Origin: Thelephora terrestris
Taxonomy: Eukaryota > Basidiomycota > Agaricomycetes > Thelephorales > Thelephoraceae
DNA: 64,000 bases
Direction: 5' to 3'
Assembly (NCBI GenBank): GCA_015956445.1
Contig: WIUZ02000016.1
Location: forward strand, 310,001 to 374,000
Both the position numbers and the translations under genes were made by a program. Positions 36,714 through 48,275 of this stretch are shown here, piece by piece. Every line of letters starts with the position of its first letter. Within the stretch, counting starts at the first letter, position 1. The notes below the pieces were generated by a model that had not been told where the DNA came from, did no database searches, and worked only from the letters and a program-made list of their open reading frames with translations.

Positions 36714-37214
36714 CACTGGGGGCAAGGGCACCTGGAATCAGTGATTACATCTTGATTACATGGTGAGTTCATGTGCACTTTTCAATAATTGTAATTGCTG
36801 ATTCCAGGTTGATTACATTCAAAATGTTACCTTGACATGTAATCCAGCCAATGTCCACCAATTCCATTTGGAATGTTCTCAACAAATGTTTCTGGGATGT
36901 TTTTGACCTGTCGGCAAAAATGTTGCTGCAATGTAGTCAACATGTTCTTCAATTGCCCGAGATGTAATCTAAATGCGCACAAAAACATAAGATCTTTTCA
37001 CAATGTACCCACTGGGCACATTCAGGAACCATTACTTGGGAACATCTTGAGGAAATTTCAAATGGAGCTGGTGACATCAGTTGAATTACATGTCAAGGTA
37101 ACATTTGAAATGTAATCAACCTGGAATCAGCGATTACAATTATTGAAAAGTGCACATGAACTCACCATGTAATCAAGATGTAATCACTGATTCCAGGTGC
37201 CCTTGCCCCAAGTG
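36714..37214. mobile_element. CACTGGGG element, family A, full length (A-2)
   Basis: 501 bp with long terminal inverted repeats that begin CACTGGGGGCAAGGGCACC and reach well over 150 bp into each side, full of GATTACAT and CAATGT motifs. It has no coding capacity. With the other copies (46,469; 52,797) it forms a foldback MITE-like family. It lies in the hAT transposase relic, whose minus-strand frame runs up to its right edge. Confidence 0.8.
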
Positions 37215-37728
37215 AGGGCTTCCATGAGCTTCGGCTGAATTTGGTTGCAATGGGAGGTACAGGTTTCCTTTGCAGATGAGAAGAGGCGCTCGCAAGGCAC
37301 TGAACTCACCTGTGCAGGGAGAACGTCCATTGTGAGCCGAAAGAGGTTTGGGAGCCTCCTTTCTGCCTCCTCTGGTGATATTAGTGCCGCCAAAGGCAGG
37401 AGGGTAATCACAAACCTGCCAGAATGCGAGTAAGTTGAAGACAACCCATCGCTCAATACTGTCCACTTGCTCAGTTTGGCTGAAAGTCTCCAACGGTGAA
37501 CAGGGGGTCTTCTGGGGGACCTCCGTGAAGACAGAAGATCAAGGCCCAGAGAGTTCCTGTGAAGGTGGGTCCTAGGTTGTATAGTGTCAAGGAACTCCTA
37601 GCAGTGACTGGGGAACAGTTGCGAAGAAAGCGCAAAGGTGGAAAGACCAGAAGAGAGCTAGAGACAAAGCAGGAAGAACAGAGGGATTGCGAGAGTTCTG
37701 AAAGAGTTCCGAAGGGAAGATTCGACAA
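37215..37728 (-). pseudogene. hAT transposase, C-terminal dimerisation region, relic
   Basis: The minus-strand frame contains LLPLAALISPEEAERRL and SSVPCERLFSSAKET. The second matches the hAT C-terminal signature (A-x-S/P-x-x-ER-x-FS), which mediates transposase dimerisation. The rest is frame-broken. It continues at 38,248-38,694 beyond an inserted LTR-like block. A plain DNA-transposon gene, no longer functional. Confidence 0.7.
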
Positions 37729-38247
37729 GGGGAGCAGAGAACACAAGGGAAAGACACTGAGGAAAGCAAGAAGACACTGAGGATGGCGAGGGGACTAGAG
37801 AAAAGCTTCAGACTAGGAGGAGGGGAACATGGCTGACTGGGCTTCAATAGGGTGGAGCACAATGATTTCCAGAGTAGCTAGTACAGGATATATATACTAA
37901 GGTCTGCTCTGAGAAGGATCCAGAGAAGAAAGGAGGAAAACTGCAAAATAGGGACCTATGATGCAATGGAAAAGTCATGGGTAAGAGGAGAAAAGGGGAA
38001 AGTCGTCATGAAAGGGGAAAGTCATCATAAAGGGGAAAGTCATCATAAAGGGGGGGAACTAAGCAAAGGGGAAAGCCTTCTGGAGAAGAGGAAGTTCCGA
38101 TGAAGAGGAGATTGCAAAGAAGAGGAGATCGTGAAGAAGAGGAAGTGGTTCCAAAGGTTGCGAAGGAGAGGAAAAGTGAAGAGGAGGAATGAGGACTGAG
38201 GACAGCAAACATCAGAATCCCACATCCCCAGAACTGGAGGCACTACA
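37729..38247 (-). mobile_element. LTR-like fossil, GA/CT-rich (type 3, copy 1)
   Basis: On the minus strand it starts TGTAGTGCCTCCAG and ends CTCTGCTCCCC. A second copy with the same ends is at 51,797-52,347. It contains a TATATATACT stretch and is strongly purine-rich on the plus strand. It interrupts the hAT relic. Probably a solo LTR of a retrotransposon; no internal domain is present. Confidence 0.55.
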
Positions 38248-38694
38248 ACAGGTCTTTGAGATACTCATCCAACTCCTGTTGGACGCATTCCAGCACCCTG
38301 GCTTGACACTGTTTCTTGGCACCAGTGGCATCCGGTTCCTGTGTTTGCCCCAAAACGCTCAATGAGGAACTCTCACAAGAAACCACCCTGCTTGAAGCAG
38401 GAGTGCCAAACAGACAATCGAGACCACTTGAGACGGCCAAGGTGGAACGGCTGGGAACAGCCTTCTATGTGGTTGATGTCGCAATCACACCAGTATTTGT
38501 ATTGACGACGGCATTTGCCATCCTGAACTCGAGCATCTGGAATATGTGAGCAGCGGGAACCAATCGTGTTGACTATACTGAGCTGATCAATGACCCAACC
38601 CCTCACCACCTCTGCACTGGCTTTGTCCCCCCAATTGTCAGATATCCACTGTAGCTTGAGGTATGGATTGAGGACTGGGATCTCATTAGCTTGA
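38248..38694 (-). pseudogene. hAT transposase, internal region, relic
   Basis: The minus-strand peptide ILNPYLKLQWISDNWGD-like (seen as VLNPYLKLQWISDNWG) fits the hAT segment that precedes the dimerisation domain (L-x-P-x-x-K-x-x-Y/W-F...W). Downstream text is low in homology. It is bounded on one side by the LTR-like block and on the other by the CACTGGGG element at 38,695. Confidence 0.5.
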
Positions 38695-39505
38695 CACTGG
38701 GGGCAAGGTGTCACTTACCCAGCAGATACATTGTGATTACATTATGATCTTTTAGACAATGTGTCCAGCCTGTATCCATGAGGTACACACTGAGTCCTTT
38801 TACAAAGTATCCATCAATGCGACCACAATGTGGCCAGTGGGTCCATCTTGATCACTTTTACAAAGTGCCCGTAAATTCAATCACAATGTGCCCTGTGGGT
38901 CCATGCAGGATACATTGTAAAAGTATCCATCAAAGTGGCCACAGGGCACTTTGTTAGAGAGACCCCTGGTTTCTTCCACAATTTTGTTCACAATGCAATT
39001 TACTGGGTGCCTGAGCCACTCATTGAGAGTTCTTTCAAAAAGTACCCAGCAATGCAACCACAATGTCCCCAGGGGGTTCTTCTCAATGTTTTCACAATGA
39101 ACTCTCAAAGAAACCACTGTGTATCTGGTTGAATACTTTGTGGACACATTGCTGGATACTTTATGAAAGAACTCTCAATGAGTGACTCAGGGGTATGCTG
39201 GACATGTTTTAAGCAAAATTGTCAAAGAACCCAGGGGTTTCTTTCACAAAGTGGCCAATGGCCACTTTGATGGATACTTTTACAATGTATCCTGCATGGA
39301 CCCACAGGGCACATTGTGATTGAATTGATGGGCACTTTGTAAAAGTGATCAAGATGGACCCACTGGCTAAATTGTGGTCGCATTGATGGGTACTTTGTAG
39401 GAGAACTCAGCGTGTACCTCATGGCTACAGGCTGGACACATTGTCTAAAAAATCATAATGTAATCACAATGTATCTGCTGGGTAAGTGACCCCTGGCCCC
39501 CAGTG
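38695..39505. mobile_element. CACTGGGG element, family B (B-1)
   Basis: 811 bp, with inverted ends CACTGGGGGCAAGGTGTCAC and matching right end, flanked by TGA on both sides (38,692-38,694 and 39,506-39,508). The interior is a degenerate inverted repeat built of CAATGT, GTACTTTGT and CATTGTGG motifs. It is non-coding. The 3-bp target duplication and CACT ends fit CACTA/CMC-type transposons. Confidence 0.85.
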
Positions 39506-39724
39506 TGAGATGAAAAAAGCCCCTGAAACTACATACTGATTGCAAAAGCGTAAATCCGAGACTCTTGAGTCTTTGCAATATATTCTTTTAGCTTTGCAAT
39601 CCCCTGCTGGATGGATGGAGATAGAAGAGGGTATTGTTTTTGTTTCAATTCCCATTGGTTTATAATTCAATTGTAGACCGGAAGGGAGAAAGCAAGTGTT
39701 AGGGTTCGGTTGGAGGAGAGGAGT

Positions 39725-40401
39725 GTCAGGGCCACTCTTGCCCTAGCTACAGCTGAGCGACTCTATACGGTTCAGGTGTCCCCACTAGGCAACCGACAAG
39801 GCTATGAGGATAGTACTAGACTATCTCTGCCCAAACAACCCACAAGAACTAGGAGATTGAACTCACTAGATTATCCTCAAAGAGGTATCCAGTTTGATTC
39901 GCTGGTTCAATACAGAAAAGAGATGCTGGGTTTCTCTCTAACATTTTACAGATAGCCTCTGGTTAGGCCTAGGGGTCGCTCAGGACACACTAAGGAAGAG
40001 GAGTTAACCTGCAATAATCAGCTTGTTCTGTACAGTAGGAAATACAGGTCCTTATATACTGTAGCGACGGTTTCTGCTTTAGAAGTGACTAAACACGTCC
40101 ACTAATGCGAAATTTGGCTGAGCACCTGCTACAAAAATATTTCAAAAGTGGACTCAGAAAAACATGAAAGGTAATGAATGTGTGGGAGCGTGGGGCATGA
40201 GGGGGCATGACTAAGGGTCCGGTAACTTCCATAAACAGCACAAAGGATGAGGCAAGGATGACATAAAATAACAAACATTGGTTGGAATAAGATGCAATCA
40301 TGAGGGAATGAAGTTATCACATGGGATAAAAAGGGCGTATGACGACTGTGCGGAAATGTGGTAAGCGGGCCGAATGGATGGGCCGAAACGTAAGCACAAT
40401 T
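39725..40401 (+). mobile_element. LTR-related fossil starting TGTCAGGGCCACTC
   Basis: It shares its first 14 bp with the LTR at 41,733, then diverges. A TATATACTG stretch near 40,055 may be its promoter. The right end is not clear, because a CACTGGGG element is inserted at 40,402 and the same sequence seems to go on after 41,212. Probably an LTR of a second, related family. Confidence 0.4.
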
Positions 40402-41212
40402 CACTGGGGGCAAGGGGTCACTTACCCAGCGATTACATTGTGATTACATTGTGATTTTTTAAATGATGTGTCCAGCCTGTGGCCAGGAGGTACATGCTGA
40501 GTTCTTTTACAAAGTACCCATCAATGTGACCACAATGTGGCCAGTGGGTCCATCTTGATCTCTTTTACAAAGTACCCATCAATTCAATCACAATGTGCCC
40601 TGTGGGTCCATGCAGGATACATTGTAAAAGTATTCACCAAAGTGGTTACTGGGCACTTTGTGAAAGAAACCCCTGGGTTCTTCCACAATTTTGCTTACAA
40701 TGTGTCCAGCATACACCTGAGCCACACATTGAAAGTTCTTTCATAAAGTATCCAGCAATGTGTTCACAAAGTATTCAACCAGATACTCAATGGTTTCTTT
40801 GAGAGTTTGTTGTGAAAACATTGAGAAGAACCTCCTGGGGACATTGTGGTCACATTGCTGGTTACTTTTTGAAAGAACTCTCAATGAGTGGCTCAGGCAC
40901 CCAGTAAGATAAATTGTAAATAATATTGTGAAAGAAAACCCTGGTTTCTTTCACAAAGTGCCCAGTGGCCACTTTGATGAATACTTTTACAATGTATCCT
41001 GCATGGACCCACAGGGCACATTGTGATCGAATTGATGGGTACTTTGTAAAAGTGATCAAGATGGACCCACTGGCCACATTGTGGTCACATTGATGGGTAC
41101 TTTGTAAAAGAACTCAGCATGTACCTCCTGGCCACAGGCTGGACACATTGTCTCAAAAATCATAATGTAATCACAATGTATCTGCTGGGTAAGTGACCCC
41201 TTGCCCCCAGTG
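40402..41212. mobile_element. CACTGGGG element, family B (B-2)
   Basis: 811 bp, the same length as B-1, with CACTGGGGGCAAGGGGTCAC ends and ATT target duplications (40,399-40,401 and 41,213-41,215). It is non-coding. Close similarity to B-1 and B-3 indicates recent activity of the family. Confidence 0.87.
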
Positions 41213-41453
41213 ATTGGTGTGTGGGAACGAATGAATCAGCACCAATTGAGTAGTGACTCAGCTGGTCTGTGCACAGTCTCGTGACACGGTGACTAAGTCT
41301 GACGTGGCACCTTGGTTCTGGCCGGAGACTGATGATTGGCTGGCTGGGATAGGATTTAAGGTTGGGGAGCATGGGCTTGCTTCCTCAGCAACTTTCGTTG
41401 CTACCAACCTCTCTTCTACTCTCTTGCTTAACCAGCCAATCTTCATCAACACT

Positions 41454-41732
41454 ATGTCTTCTTCTGCCAACTCTGCTGCCGTGAAGGGAAACACTAGCCG
41501 TGCTGCGTGGGGGCATCTTTCGTTGCATAGCATACGTGTGGCATATACTGATCGAAGTTCCCAGGTCCACTAACCCGGCTAGCACCGCTATCATCAACAA
41601 GCTTCAGTCGGCGTCCAGGGAGGCCAACGTGTTGACTCCAGAGAGGACTCACAAGGTTTACCTGCCAGAGTCCGGCATCTGCAACCCGCACTTGATTTGC
41701 TCTGATGCGCGCAAGCCCATTGATCCGTACCC
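41454..41732 (+). pseudogene. 5' part of an unrecognised gene, cut by an LTR
   Basis: A start at 41,454 reads MSSSANSAAVKGNTSRAA. A 58-nt GT-AG intron (41,507-41,564) then joins to STNPASTAIINKLQSASREA, and the frame stays open to the LTR at 41,733. An ATAGGATTTAAGG stretch lies about 100 bp upstream. The short basic first exon and early intron recall gene families A and B nearby, but the sequence is different. The remainder is not in the window. Confidence 0.5.
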
Positions 41733-42455
41733 TGTCAGGGCCACTCTACCCCAACAACTACCAGTGCACTGAGCCGACTCCGCAGAGTACTCACTAGTCC
41801 AACTAGCTTGTGAGAGGATGGTCACACCTCTATTCTTCCGGTAGGTTGTCTGAGGTCACTGCAAGTCAGGTCAAAATCCTAAAGAGAAACCCAACCTAAA
41901 CCGTACTTCATTCGGTTTATCCAACAAGGGTTTATCCCTACAACAGGATTGATGACTCCACCAGGTGATCGACTGGACACTCGAGGTGTTCTAATATGAA
42001 CGCTGGGGTTCTATAGTTACGAGGCGCAGCCGACGCGCAAAGCGGGAGGGAGAGCAGATGGGGGGTGTCTTGGATCAAACAAGAAACTCTGACTTGTCCT
42101 TAACTGCAACTGGGCTGAGAAGGGCAGAGGATTTCCTGAGGTAACAAAACTAAGGTACTACGATACAGCCACAGTTGCTACTTATACTAAAGGAGTGGCC
42201 ATGACGTCAATACCCTAATATACCCTTATCAAGTCCGAACAAAGGGAGATAAGGAGTGTGAGAACGCTAAGTAAGGGAAGCGAACAAATATGACGCGTGG
42301 GAAGATAAAGGACAAAGGGCCTTACTAGCGTGTGAAGGATTGCATAAAAGATAACGAATGTCCGCATGAAACATAGGGGTAAAGATAACACTAGTCCTAA
42401 AAGAAAAAGGGGCATGGGGTCATGAAAGTTCGTACCTGGGGATCACACCCAAGGG
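41733..42455 (+). mobile_element. LTR alpha, copy 1 (solo, fossil)
   Basis: About 723 bp starting TGTCAGGGCCACTCTACC and ending near CACACCCAAGGG. Full-length match to 61,959-62,684 in the opposite orientation, and partial match to 45,033-45,358. No internal retrotransposon domain adjoins, so it is treated as a solo LTR. It truncates the gene fragment on its left. Flanks show no clean target duplication, which suggests later rearrangement. Confidence 0.65.
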
Positions 42456-43109
42456 CTAGGTGAAAATCTTCTTGGATGCTTCCTTTGGAGAGGCCAAAGA
42501 TAGAGACCATACAGCATCCCTTGTTGTCTGTAGGCGGTAACAGCATCACGGATTAGTGGCAACCTCAACGTACGTCCGAACATGAGGAGTGCAGGCCTAG
42601 ACTCATGGGACATGAGGGATTACAGATTCGCCGGCATTTCACGCTAACGGCTACTCCACATTCGCTGAGCTAAACAAAAGGAGTCTAAGGCACTCCTTCC
42701 GATTAACGGCGATTCCTTCCTCCGGTTAGGAGACTGTGATGTGACTGTCCACGTGTTTGATCAGGGTCCAGGGTTGATCGTAATCGTAAAGTCATGGGGG
42801 GGGTCGTAAAAAGGGGTTCGTGATGTCATAAAGGGGTCATCAGGGTCTTGAGACCTATTTTTAGTGCGCGCGTGTTCTAGGCGTTCTGGAACGAAGTTCT
42901 TCCAAGGCCGTCCCGCGGGCCGAGGTGTCAGCTTGATATAGTAAGCCAATGATGATGGTACAGTGGCGGAAGTTGATGTGACCCGGACCAATGAGGTTCG
43001 TCGAGGTAGGTCACGTGAAGGATCACCGATCTAGGCTATAAGAAGGACGTCTTCTTGGAGCCATCCTTGATCAGCAACACCAGCAACTCCCCCATCATCT
43101 TACCAAAAC
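42456..43109 (+). promoter_or_regulatory. Upstream region of family A copy 1
   Basis: Conserved in front of all three family A genes. It carries the 19-20-bp motif CATCCCTTGTTGTC at 42,515, a CACGTG box at about 43,013 and a TATAAG box at 43,037-43,042, 68 bp before the ATG. A near-palindrome AAGAAGGACGTCTTCTT follows the TATA box. Confidence 0.6.
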
Positions 43110-44846
43110 ATGTCCTTCCCCAACAACCATACCTACAAAGTTGCCAATGGCATCTCCACCATTTCCCGTATAGACCGTCGTGCCGCCAACCGCAAGACCT
43201 ACGCCAGTGAGGCGGGGACTCCCTATACCACAGATGACCAGGTATGGGGGAGATCTAGGGCTTCTAAGCTTGCGCTAACTTTTCCCTCTAGGTAGAGGTT
43301 CCGTTCTTTTGGCGTTGATGTCAAGCTAACGGCTTCTAGATCTTGGAGGTCGTCAAGAAGGTGGACGCCGAACGTCTCAGGGAGACGATCCAACATTTGA
43401 TGGGGTTGACCTGGGACGATGAGCTCTGGGTCCGGTCCATGATTGCCGAGAAGGTGATCTTCCAAATGCGGGGTAGGTTCGGGGAGTTGGAGCACCCAAT
43501 TAAGAAGGAGCTCTGGTACACCCTGCAAAGGGGGATCTATGATCAGGACCTCTTGGAGCACGGGGCAACCGTTCCTCGGGCCGTCCGCCATGCCACCGCT
43601 TCCACGACGCTATTGTGGTCGCTCGTTCGGGAGGGGGAGAGCCGGGTAGGTTCTCCGTTTGAATATTCGAGTATGACTCTCGACTAATCAAACTGCCTAG
43701 GTTGAACATTTAGAACGCAAGGTGAAGGAGGCGAAGGCAGACGTCCTTCGTCTGTCGGCGGAGAGTCTTCTGATGAAGGAGACTCTGGCCGCCTTTCAGC
43801 AGGGGACGAATGAGGCGTTGGAGGCGATGGTCGCTAACCATCAAGAGTTGGTCGCTGGGCTGAAGGTCAGGGACAACAATATCAAGGGTGCTTTGGCTAG
43901 GAGGGATGAAAAGGTTCTTTCAGCCTTTGCAGGTTTATGCAATGACTGAGAGACTTCTTCTAGACGGAACAGCTTGAAGACGTGGTGGCCGTGTTGACCG
44001 CGCAGGTCGAGTCCTTGCAGGACAAGACCTGTAACTGTAAGCAAGGTCCCGTCTTGGTTGGTCAGGGGACTGCCGACGTTCTGTTCGAGCTGGAGTACGC
44101 CGATGAGGTGGTACTTCCTTCGCCTAACCCGTCGTCCTATGCAACGCCTCCGGTCGAGAATGCGGTTCCCGTCCTGACTCCGGCTCCGGCTTCAACTTTG
44201 GCTGAGTCCGACAAGGAGAACTGTCGGCGTTGCCCGCTGCAGCCGATCAGTCAGCTGGTCAAGATCGAGGATGAGGTCATGGGGGTTGACCGGGCTGAAG
44301 ATGTTCCGAGGGCCATGGAGGTACGTCCGGTGACAACAGGGCAGCGTTGCAAACGCTCTCGACGCCGCGTTGCTCATCGCATGGCTCCTTCGGCTAACCC
44401 ATACCTGCGTCCAGTTGAGTCGGATGGTGACCAGTCTGGTCGAGATGAGGGTCGATCCTTCCGATACCGGGTCCACCGTCCCTACCGACAGGTCGAGTCG
44501 GAGATCCAGCTTCGACACCAGCTTCGACTCGCTAGACAGGATCCCACCCAGGGGTCCGACGAGGGAGACGGAGGGTCGCTCGTTGACTACGTCGACAGCG
44601 CTGCCGAGCACTCACCCGGTGATGGAGATGTGGGACCAGGTGTTCAGCAGTTCGGTGACATCTGGGAGGCTGATCGGTCCGCTCGAAGGCATCTCTTCCT
44701 ATCGGCTTGAACTAGAGGTTCAGTTGAGCGCGGAAGATGGTGACGCCATGTTCGGGGAGGTCCTTGCGAGGAGGGGCCAGCACTACGATCTCCGGGATGG
44801 ACAGTTGATGACTTTTAGGCCTGCCGTAGATAGAGTTGACTTTTGA
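43110..44846 (+). CDS. Family A coiled-coil protein, copy 1 (intact, unrecognised)
   Basis: Exons 43110-43241, 43340-43645, 43701-43913, 43964-44320 and 44415-44846 give 479 residues. Order: a short basic N-terminus (MSFPNNHTYKVANG); a helical block with LMGLTWDDELWVRSMIAEKV; a coiled-coil exon (KVKEAKADVLRLSAESLLMK); a Cys-containing linker DKTCNCKQGP; an acidic and Pro-rich part; a Ser/Arg-rich stretch; and a conserved C-terminal block with VMEMWDQVFSSSVTSG. The gap between exons 1 and 2 holds two back-to-back GT-AG units. I recognise no family. The C-terminal exon is in a different frame from exon 4 and is confirmed by copy 3. No signal peptide or membrane helix. Function unknown. Confidence 0.8.
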
Positions 44847-45032
44847 GGGACTGGGATAGCACTGTATATAGCCATGTTGTTACGATTCGCTGGGAATGGT
44901 ACGCGTGTTTGTGTGTTTTGAATGATGGAGTGCAGGATAAGGAATGTGAAGCATTCAAAACATAAGAAGTGGTAAGACAAGTTCGAAGAAAGAGTGTGTT
45001 ATAAAAAGTTTAAAAATACCATGTTCCTGACA

Positions 45033-45358
45033 GATTTCCTGAGGTAACAAAACTAAGGTACTACGATACAGCCACAGTTGCTACTTATACTAATGGAGTG
45101 GCCATGACGTCAGTAACCCGAATATACCCTTATCGAGATAGAACAAAGGGAGATAAGGAGTGTGAGAACGCTAAGTAAGGGAAGTGAACAAGTATGACAC
45201 GTGGGAGGATAAAGGACAAAGGGCCTTACTAGTGTGTGAAGGATTGCATAAAAGATAACAATAGTCCGCATGAAACATAGGGGTAAAGATAACACTAGTC
45301 CTAAAAGAAATAGGGGCATGGGGTCATGAAAGTTCGTACCTGGGAACACACCCAAGGG
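45033..45358 (+). mobile_element. LTR alpha, partial copy 2
   Basis: The right-hand 326 bp of LTR alpha (matching 42,130-42,455), starting at GATTTCCTGAGG and ending CCCAAGGG. It lies between the 3' flank of family A copy 1 and the promoter of copy 2, as LTR alpha lies before copy 1. This suggests the LTR piece and family A gene were duplicated together. Confidence 0.65.
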
Positions 45359-46010
45359 TCAGATGAGGACCGTCCCTAGCTACTGTGATTGGCTAGCGAT
45401 GGGAACTCTATACATCCCTTGTTGTCGGTAGGTGGTATGATATCCACAGACTAGCAGTAACCAGACTAGCAGTGCGTAAGACCGTGCATTATTTGCCCAT
45501 GGCCTGAGTGATGACCTGGTAGTTTAATACGCACGCCTGGAATTATATTGTTCGGCCGCCGTTCGAGGCTAGGGCCTACTCTGCTTTCAAAGAACAACCA
45601 ATCGGAGCTCAAGCCGATCAGAAGCCCAGTGTCCAAGTGTGGATACCCCGTCCCCACATGTGTGATCAGGGTCCAGGGTTGGTCATTATTGTGATGTCAT
45701 AAATGAGTCATCAGGGTTGTAAAGGGGTTCGTAAAGGGGTCGTCAAGGTCATGAGACCTATTTTTGGTGTGCGTGTGTTCTAGGCGTTCCGGAACGAAGT
45801 TCTTCCAAGGCCGTCCCGTGGGCCGAGGTGTCAGCTTGATGTAGTAAGCCAACGATGATGGTACAGTGGCGGAAGTTGATGTGACCCGGACCAATGAGGT
45901 GTGTCGAGGGAGGTCACGTGAAGGATCACCGATCTAGGCTATAAGAAGGACGTCTTCTTGGAGCCATCCTTGATCAGCAACACCAACAACTTCCCCACAT
46001 CTTTACCAAC
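45359..46010 (+). promoter_or_regulatory. Upstream region of family A copy 2
   Basis: Holds the shared CATCCCTTGTTGTCGGTAG motif at 45,413, a CACGTG box and a TATAAG box at 45,940-45,945, 71 bp before the ATG. It is closely similar to the region before copy 1 for the last 350 bp and different farther upstream. Confidence 0.6.
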
Positions 46011-46468
46011 ATGTCTCTTCCCAACAACTATACCTACAAAGTCGCCCAAGGGATCTCCTCCATCTCCCGTATTGACCGTCGTGCCGCTGGCCACAAGACC
46101 TACACCAATGAGGCGGGGGTTCCCTACACCACCGATGAGGAGGTATGGGGTGGAGCTAGAACTTCTTTTGTGTCTGTTCTAACTCCTTCCCTAGATCTTG
46201 AAGATTGTCCAGCAGGTGGACACCGAACGTCTCAGGGAGACGATCCCACATTTGATGGGGTTGACCTGGGACGATGAGCTCTGGGTCCGGTCCATGATCG
46301 CCGAGAAGGTGGTCCATCAAATGCGAGGACACTTCGGGGAGCTTGAGCATACCATCAAGAAGGAGCTTTGGTATACCCTCGTGCGAGGGATCTACGATCA
46401 GGACCTGTTGGAGCACAGGGCAACTGTTCCTCGGGCCGTCCGCCATGCCACCACTTCCACTACACTGT

Positions 46469-46969
46469 CACTGGGGGCAGGGGCACCTGGAATCGATGAT
46501 TACATCTTGATTACATGGTGAGTTCATGTGCACTTTTCAATAATTGTAATCACTGATTCCAGGTTGATTACATTTCAAATGTTACCTTGACATGTAATCC
46601 AGCCAATGTTCACCAATTCCATTCGAAATGCTCTCAACAAATGTTTCTGGGATGCTTTTGACCTGTTGGTGAAAATGATACTGCAATGTAATCAGCATGT
46701 TCTTCAATCGTCCAAGATGTAATCTAAATGCGCTCAAAAACATGAGATGTTTTCACAATGTATCCACTGGGCACATTCAGGAAACATTGCTTGGGAACAT
46801 CTTGAGGAAATTTCAAATGGAGTTGGTGGCAACAGTTGGATTACATGTCAAGGTAACATTTGAAATGTAATCAACCTGGAATTGGTGATTACAATCATTG
46901 AAAAGTGCACATGAACTCACCATGTAATCAGGATGTAATCACCAATTCCAGGTGCCCCTGCCCCCAGTG
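46469..46969. mobile_element. CACTGGGG element, family A (A-3)
   Basis: 501 bp with ends CACTGGGGGCAGGGGCACC and GGTGCCCCTGCCCCCAGTG. The target duplication TGT is at 46,466-46,468 and 46,970-46,972. The intact target can be seen in family A copy 1 (about 43,612), which confirms a simple insertion. The two arms are long imperfect inverted repeats. It is non-coding. Confidence 0.92.
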
Positions 46970-47559
46970 TGTTGTGGTCGCTCGTTCGAGAGGGGGAAAG
47001 CCGGGTAGGTTTTCCGTTTGAATATTCGAGTATGACTCTTGTTAACCAAACTGCCTAGGTTGAACAGCTGGAGCATGAGGTGAAAGAGGCAAAGGCCGAC
47101 GTGCTTCGTCTGTCCGCCGAGGGTCTCTTGATGAAGGAGACTATGGCCGAGTTCCAGAGGAAGACAACTGAGGCGTTGGAGGCAATGGTTGCTAACCATC
47201 AGGAGCTAGTTGCAGGGTTGAAGGTTCGGGACAACAACATCAGTGGTGCCTTGGATACAAGGGACAATTGCCTGGATAGGCACTCTAAGAAGATCGGAGA
47301 TGAGAGCGTCAAGGTAGACGCCTTTCAGCCTTTGCGATTTAGCAATGACTGAAAGATGTCTTTCTAGGTCGAGGAACTCGAGGACCTGTGTCCGTGTTGA
47401 CAGCGCGGGTCGAATCCCTTCAGGATAAGACCTGCAACTGCAAGGAAGGTCCCGTTTTGGTTGGACAGGGTACCGCCGATGTTCCGTTCGAGTTGGAGTA
47501 TGCTGACGAGGTGGTACCACAGGGTTCAGCTATCTTTTCTCCATGGGTCATGGGCCATG

Positions 47560-47925
47560 CAACATTGTACAACGTGTTGTACAACCCATGACCCATGGAA
47601 AATAGATAGGTATCCGTTGCCCATGCCCCATGGGTTGTACAATGGTATATGCTGCCCATGCCCCATGGGTTGTACAACGCTATCCATTCCCCATGCCTCA
47701 TGGGTTGTACAACGCTATCCATTCCCCATGGGGCATGGGTTGTACAACACTATCCATTCCCCATGCCCTATGGGTTGTACAACGCTATCCGTTTCCCATG
47801 CCTCATGGGTTGTACAACGCTATCCTTTTCCCGTGCCCCATGGGTTGTACAATAGCATCTTGTGGCCATGGGGCATCAGTTGCACAATGGTGTCCTTTCT
47901 CCATGTCCCATGGATTGTATCACTA
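47560..47925 (+). repeat. Minisatellite of the foldback element, left arm
   Basis: About ten units of roughly 33 nt, each with CCATGGGTTGTACAAC followed by a variable half (CGCTATCCATTCCCCATGC-like). TTGTACAAC and CCCATGGG are themselves palindromes. The inverted array is at about 49,290-49,484 and, after the nested LTR, 50,441-50,815. Long open frames here are a consequence of the repeat unit, not genes. Confidence 0.85.
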
Positions 47926-48169
47926 TTCCAGGAAAGGAGATACTTCATAAATCAACCATCATAAGAGGTCCTTTATGGACAACCAACAGGAAACACTTAA
48001 TGAGTTACATAACAAACTGTGTGACTTTGAAAAAAGCAAACTCTGTTTGTATGCATGATAGACCACATATCAGTTTGTGGCTCTAACCTGACCCAATGTA
48101 AACCTGACCCATGACCCTAAGCTTAACCTAATCCTGAACCTGGTCTAATCCCAAATCTCACCCTAACTC

Positions 48170-48275
48170 AACCTAAACCTAACCTAACCTAAACCTAACC
48201 TAACCTAAACCTAACCTAACCTAAACCTAACCTAACCTAAACCTAACCTAACCTAAACCTAACCTAACCTAACCT
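48170..48275 (+). repeat. Interstitial telomere-like repeat, left arm
   Basis: About six units of 16 nt, CTAAACCTAACCTAAC, a mix of CCTAA and CCTAAA. It differs from the common fungal telomere CCCTAA. Mirror copy on the right arm at about 48,927-49,032. Confidence 0.85.

Noticed and set aside
38881-39422. Many 60-90-residue frames in the family B elements (for example SLRVHCENIEKNPLGTL)
   Set aside because: The same peptides occur on opposite strands of the inverted repeats in B-1, B-2 and B-3 and come from repeat motifs.
47560-47925. CRISPR-like regularly spaced repeats
   Set aside because: The units are contiguous tandem repeats with variable halves, not repeats with unique spacers, and the DNA is fungal.
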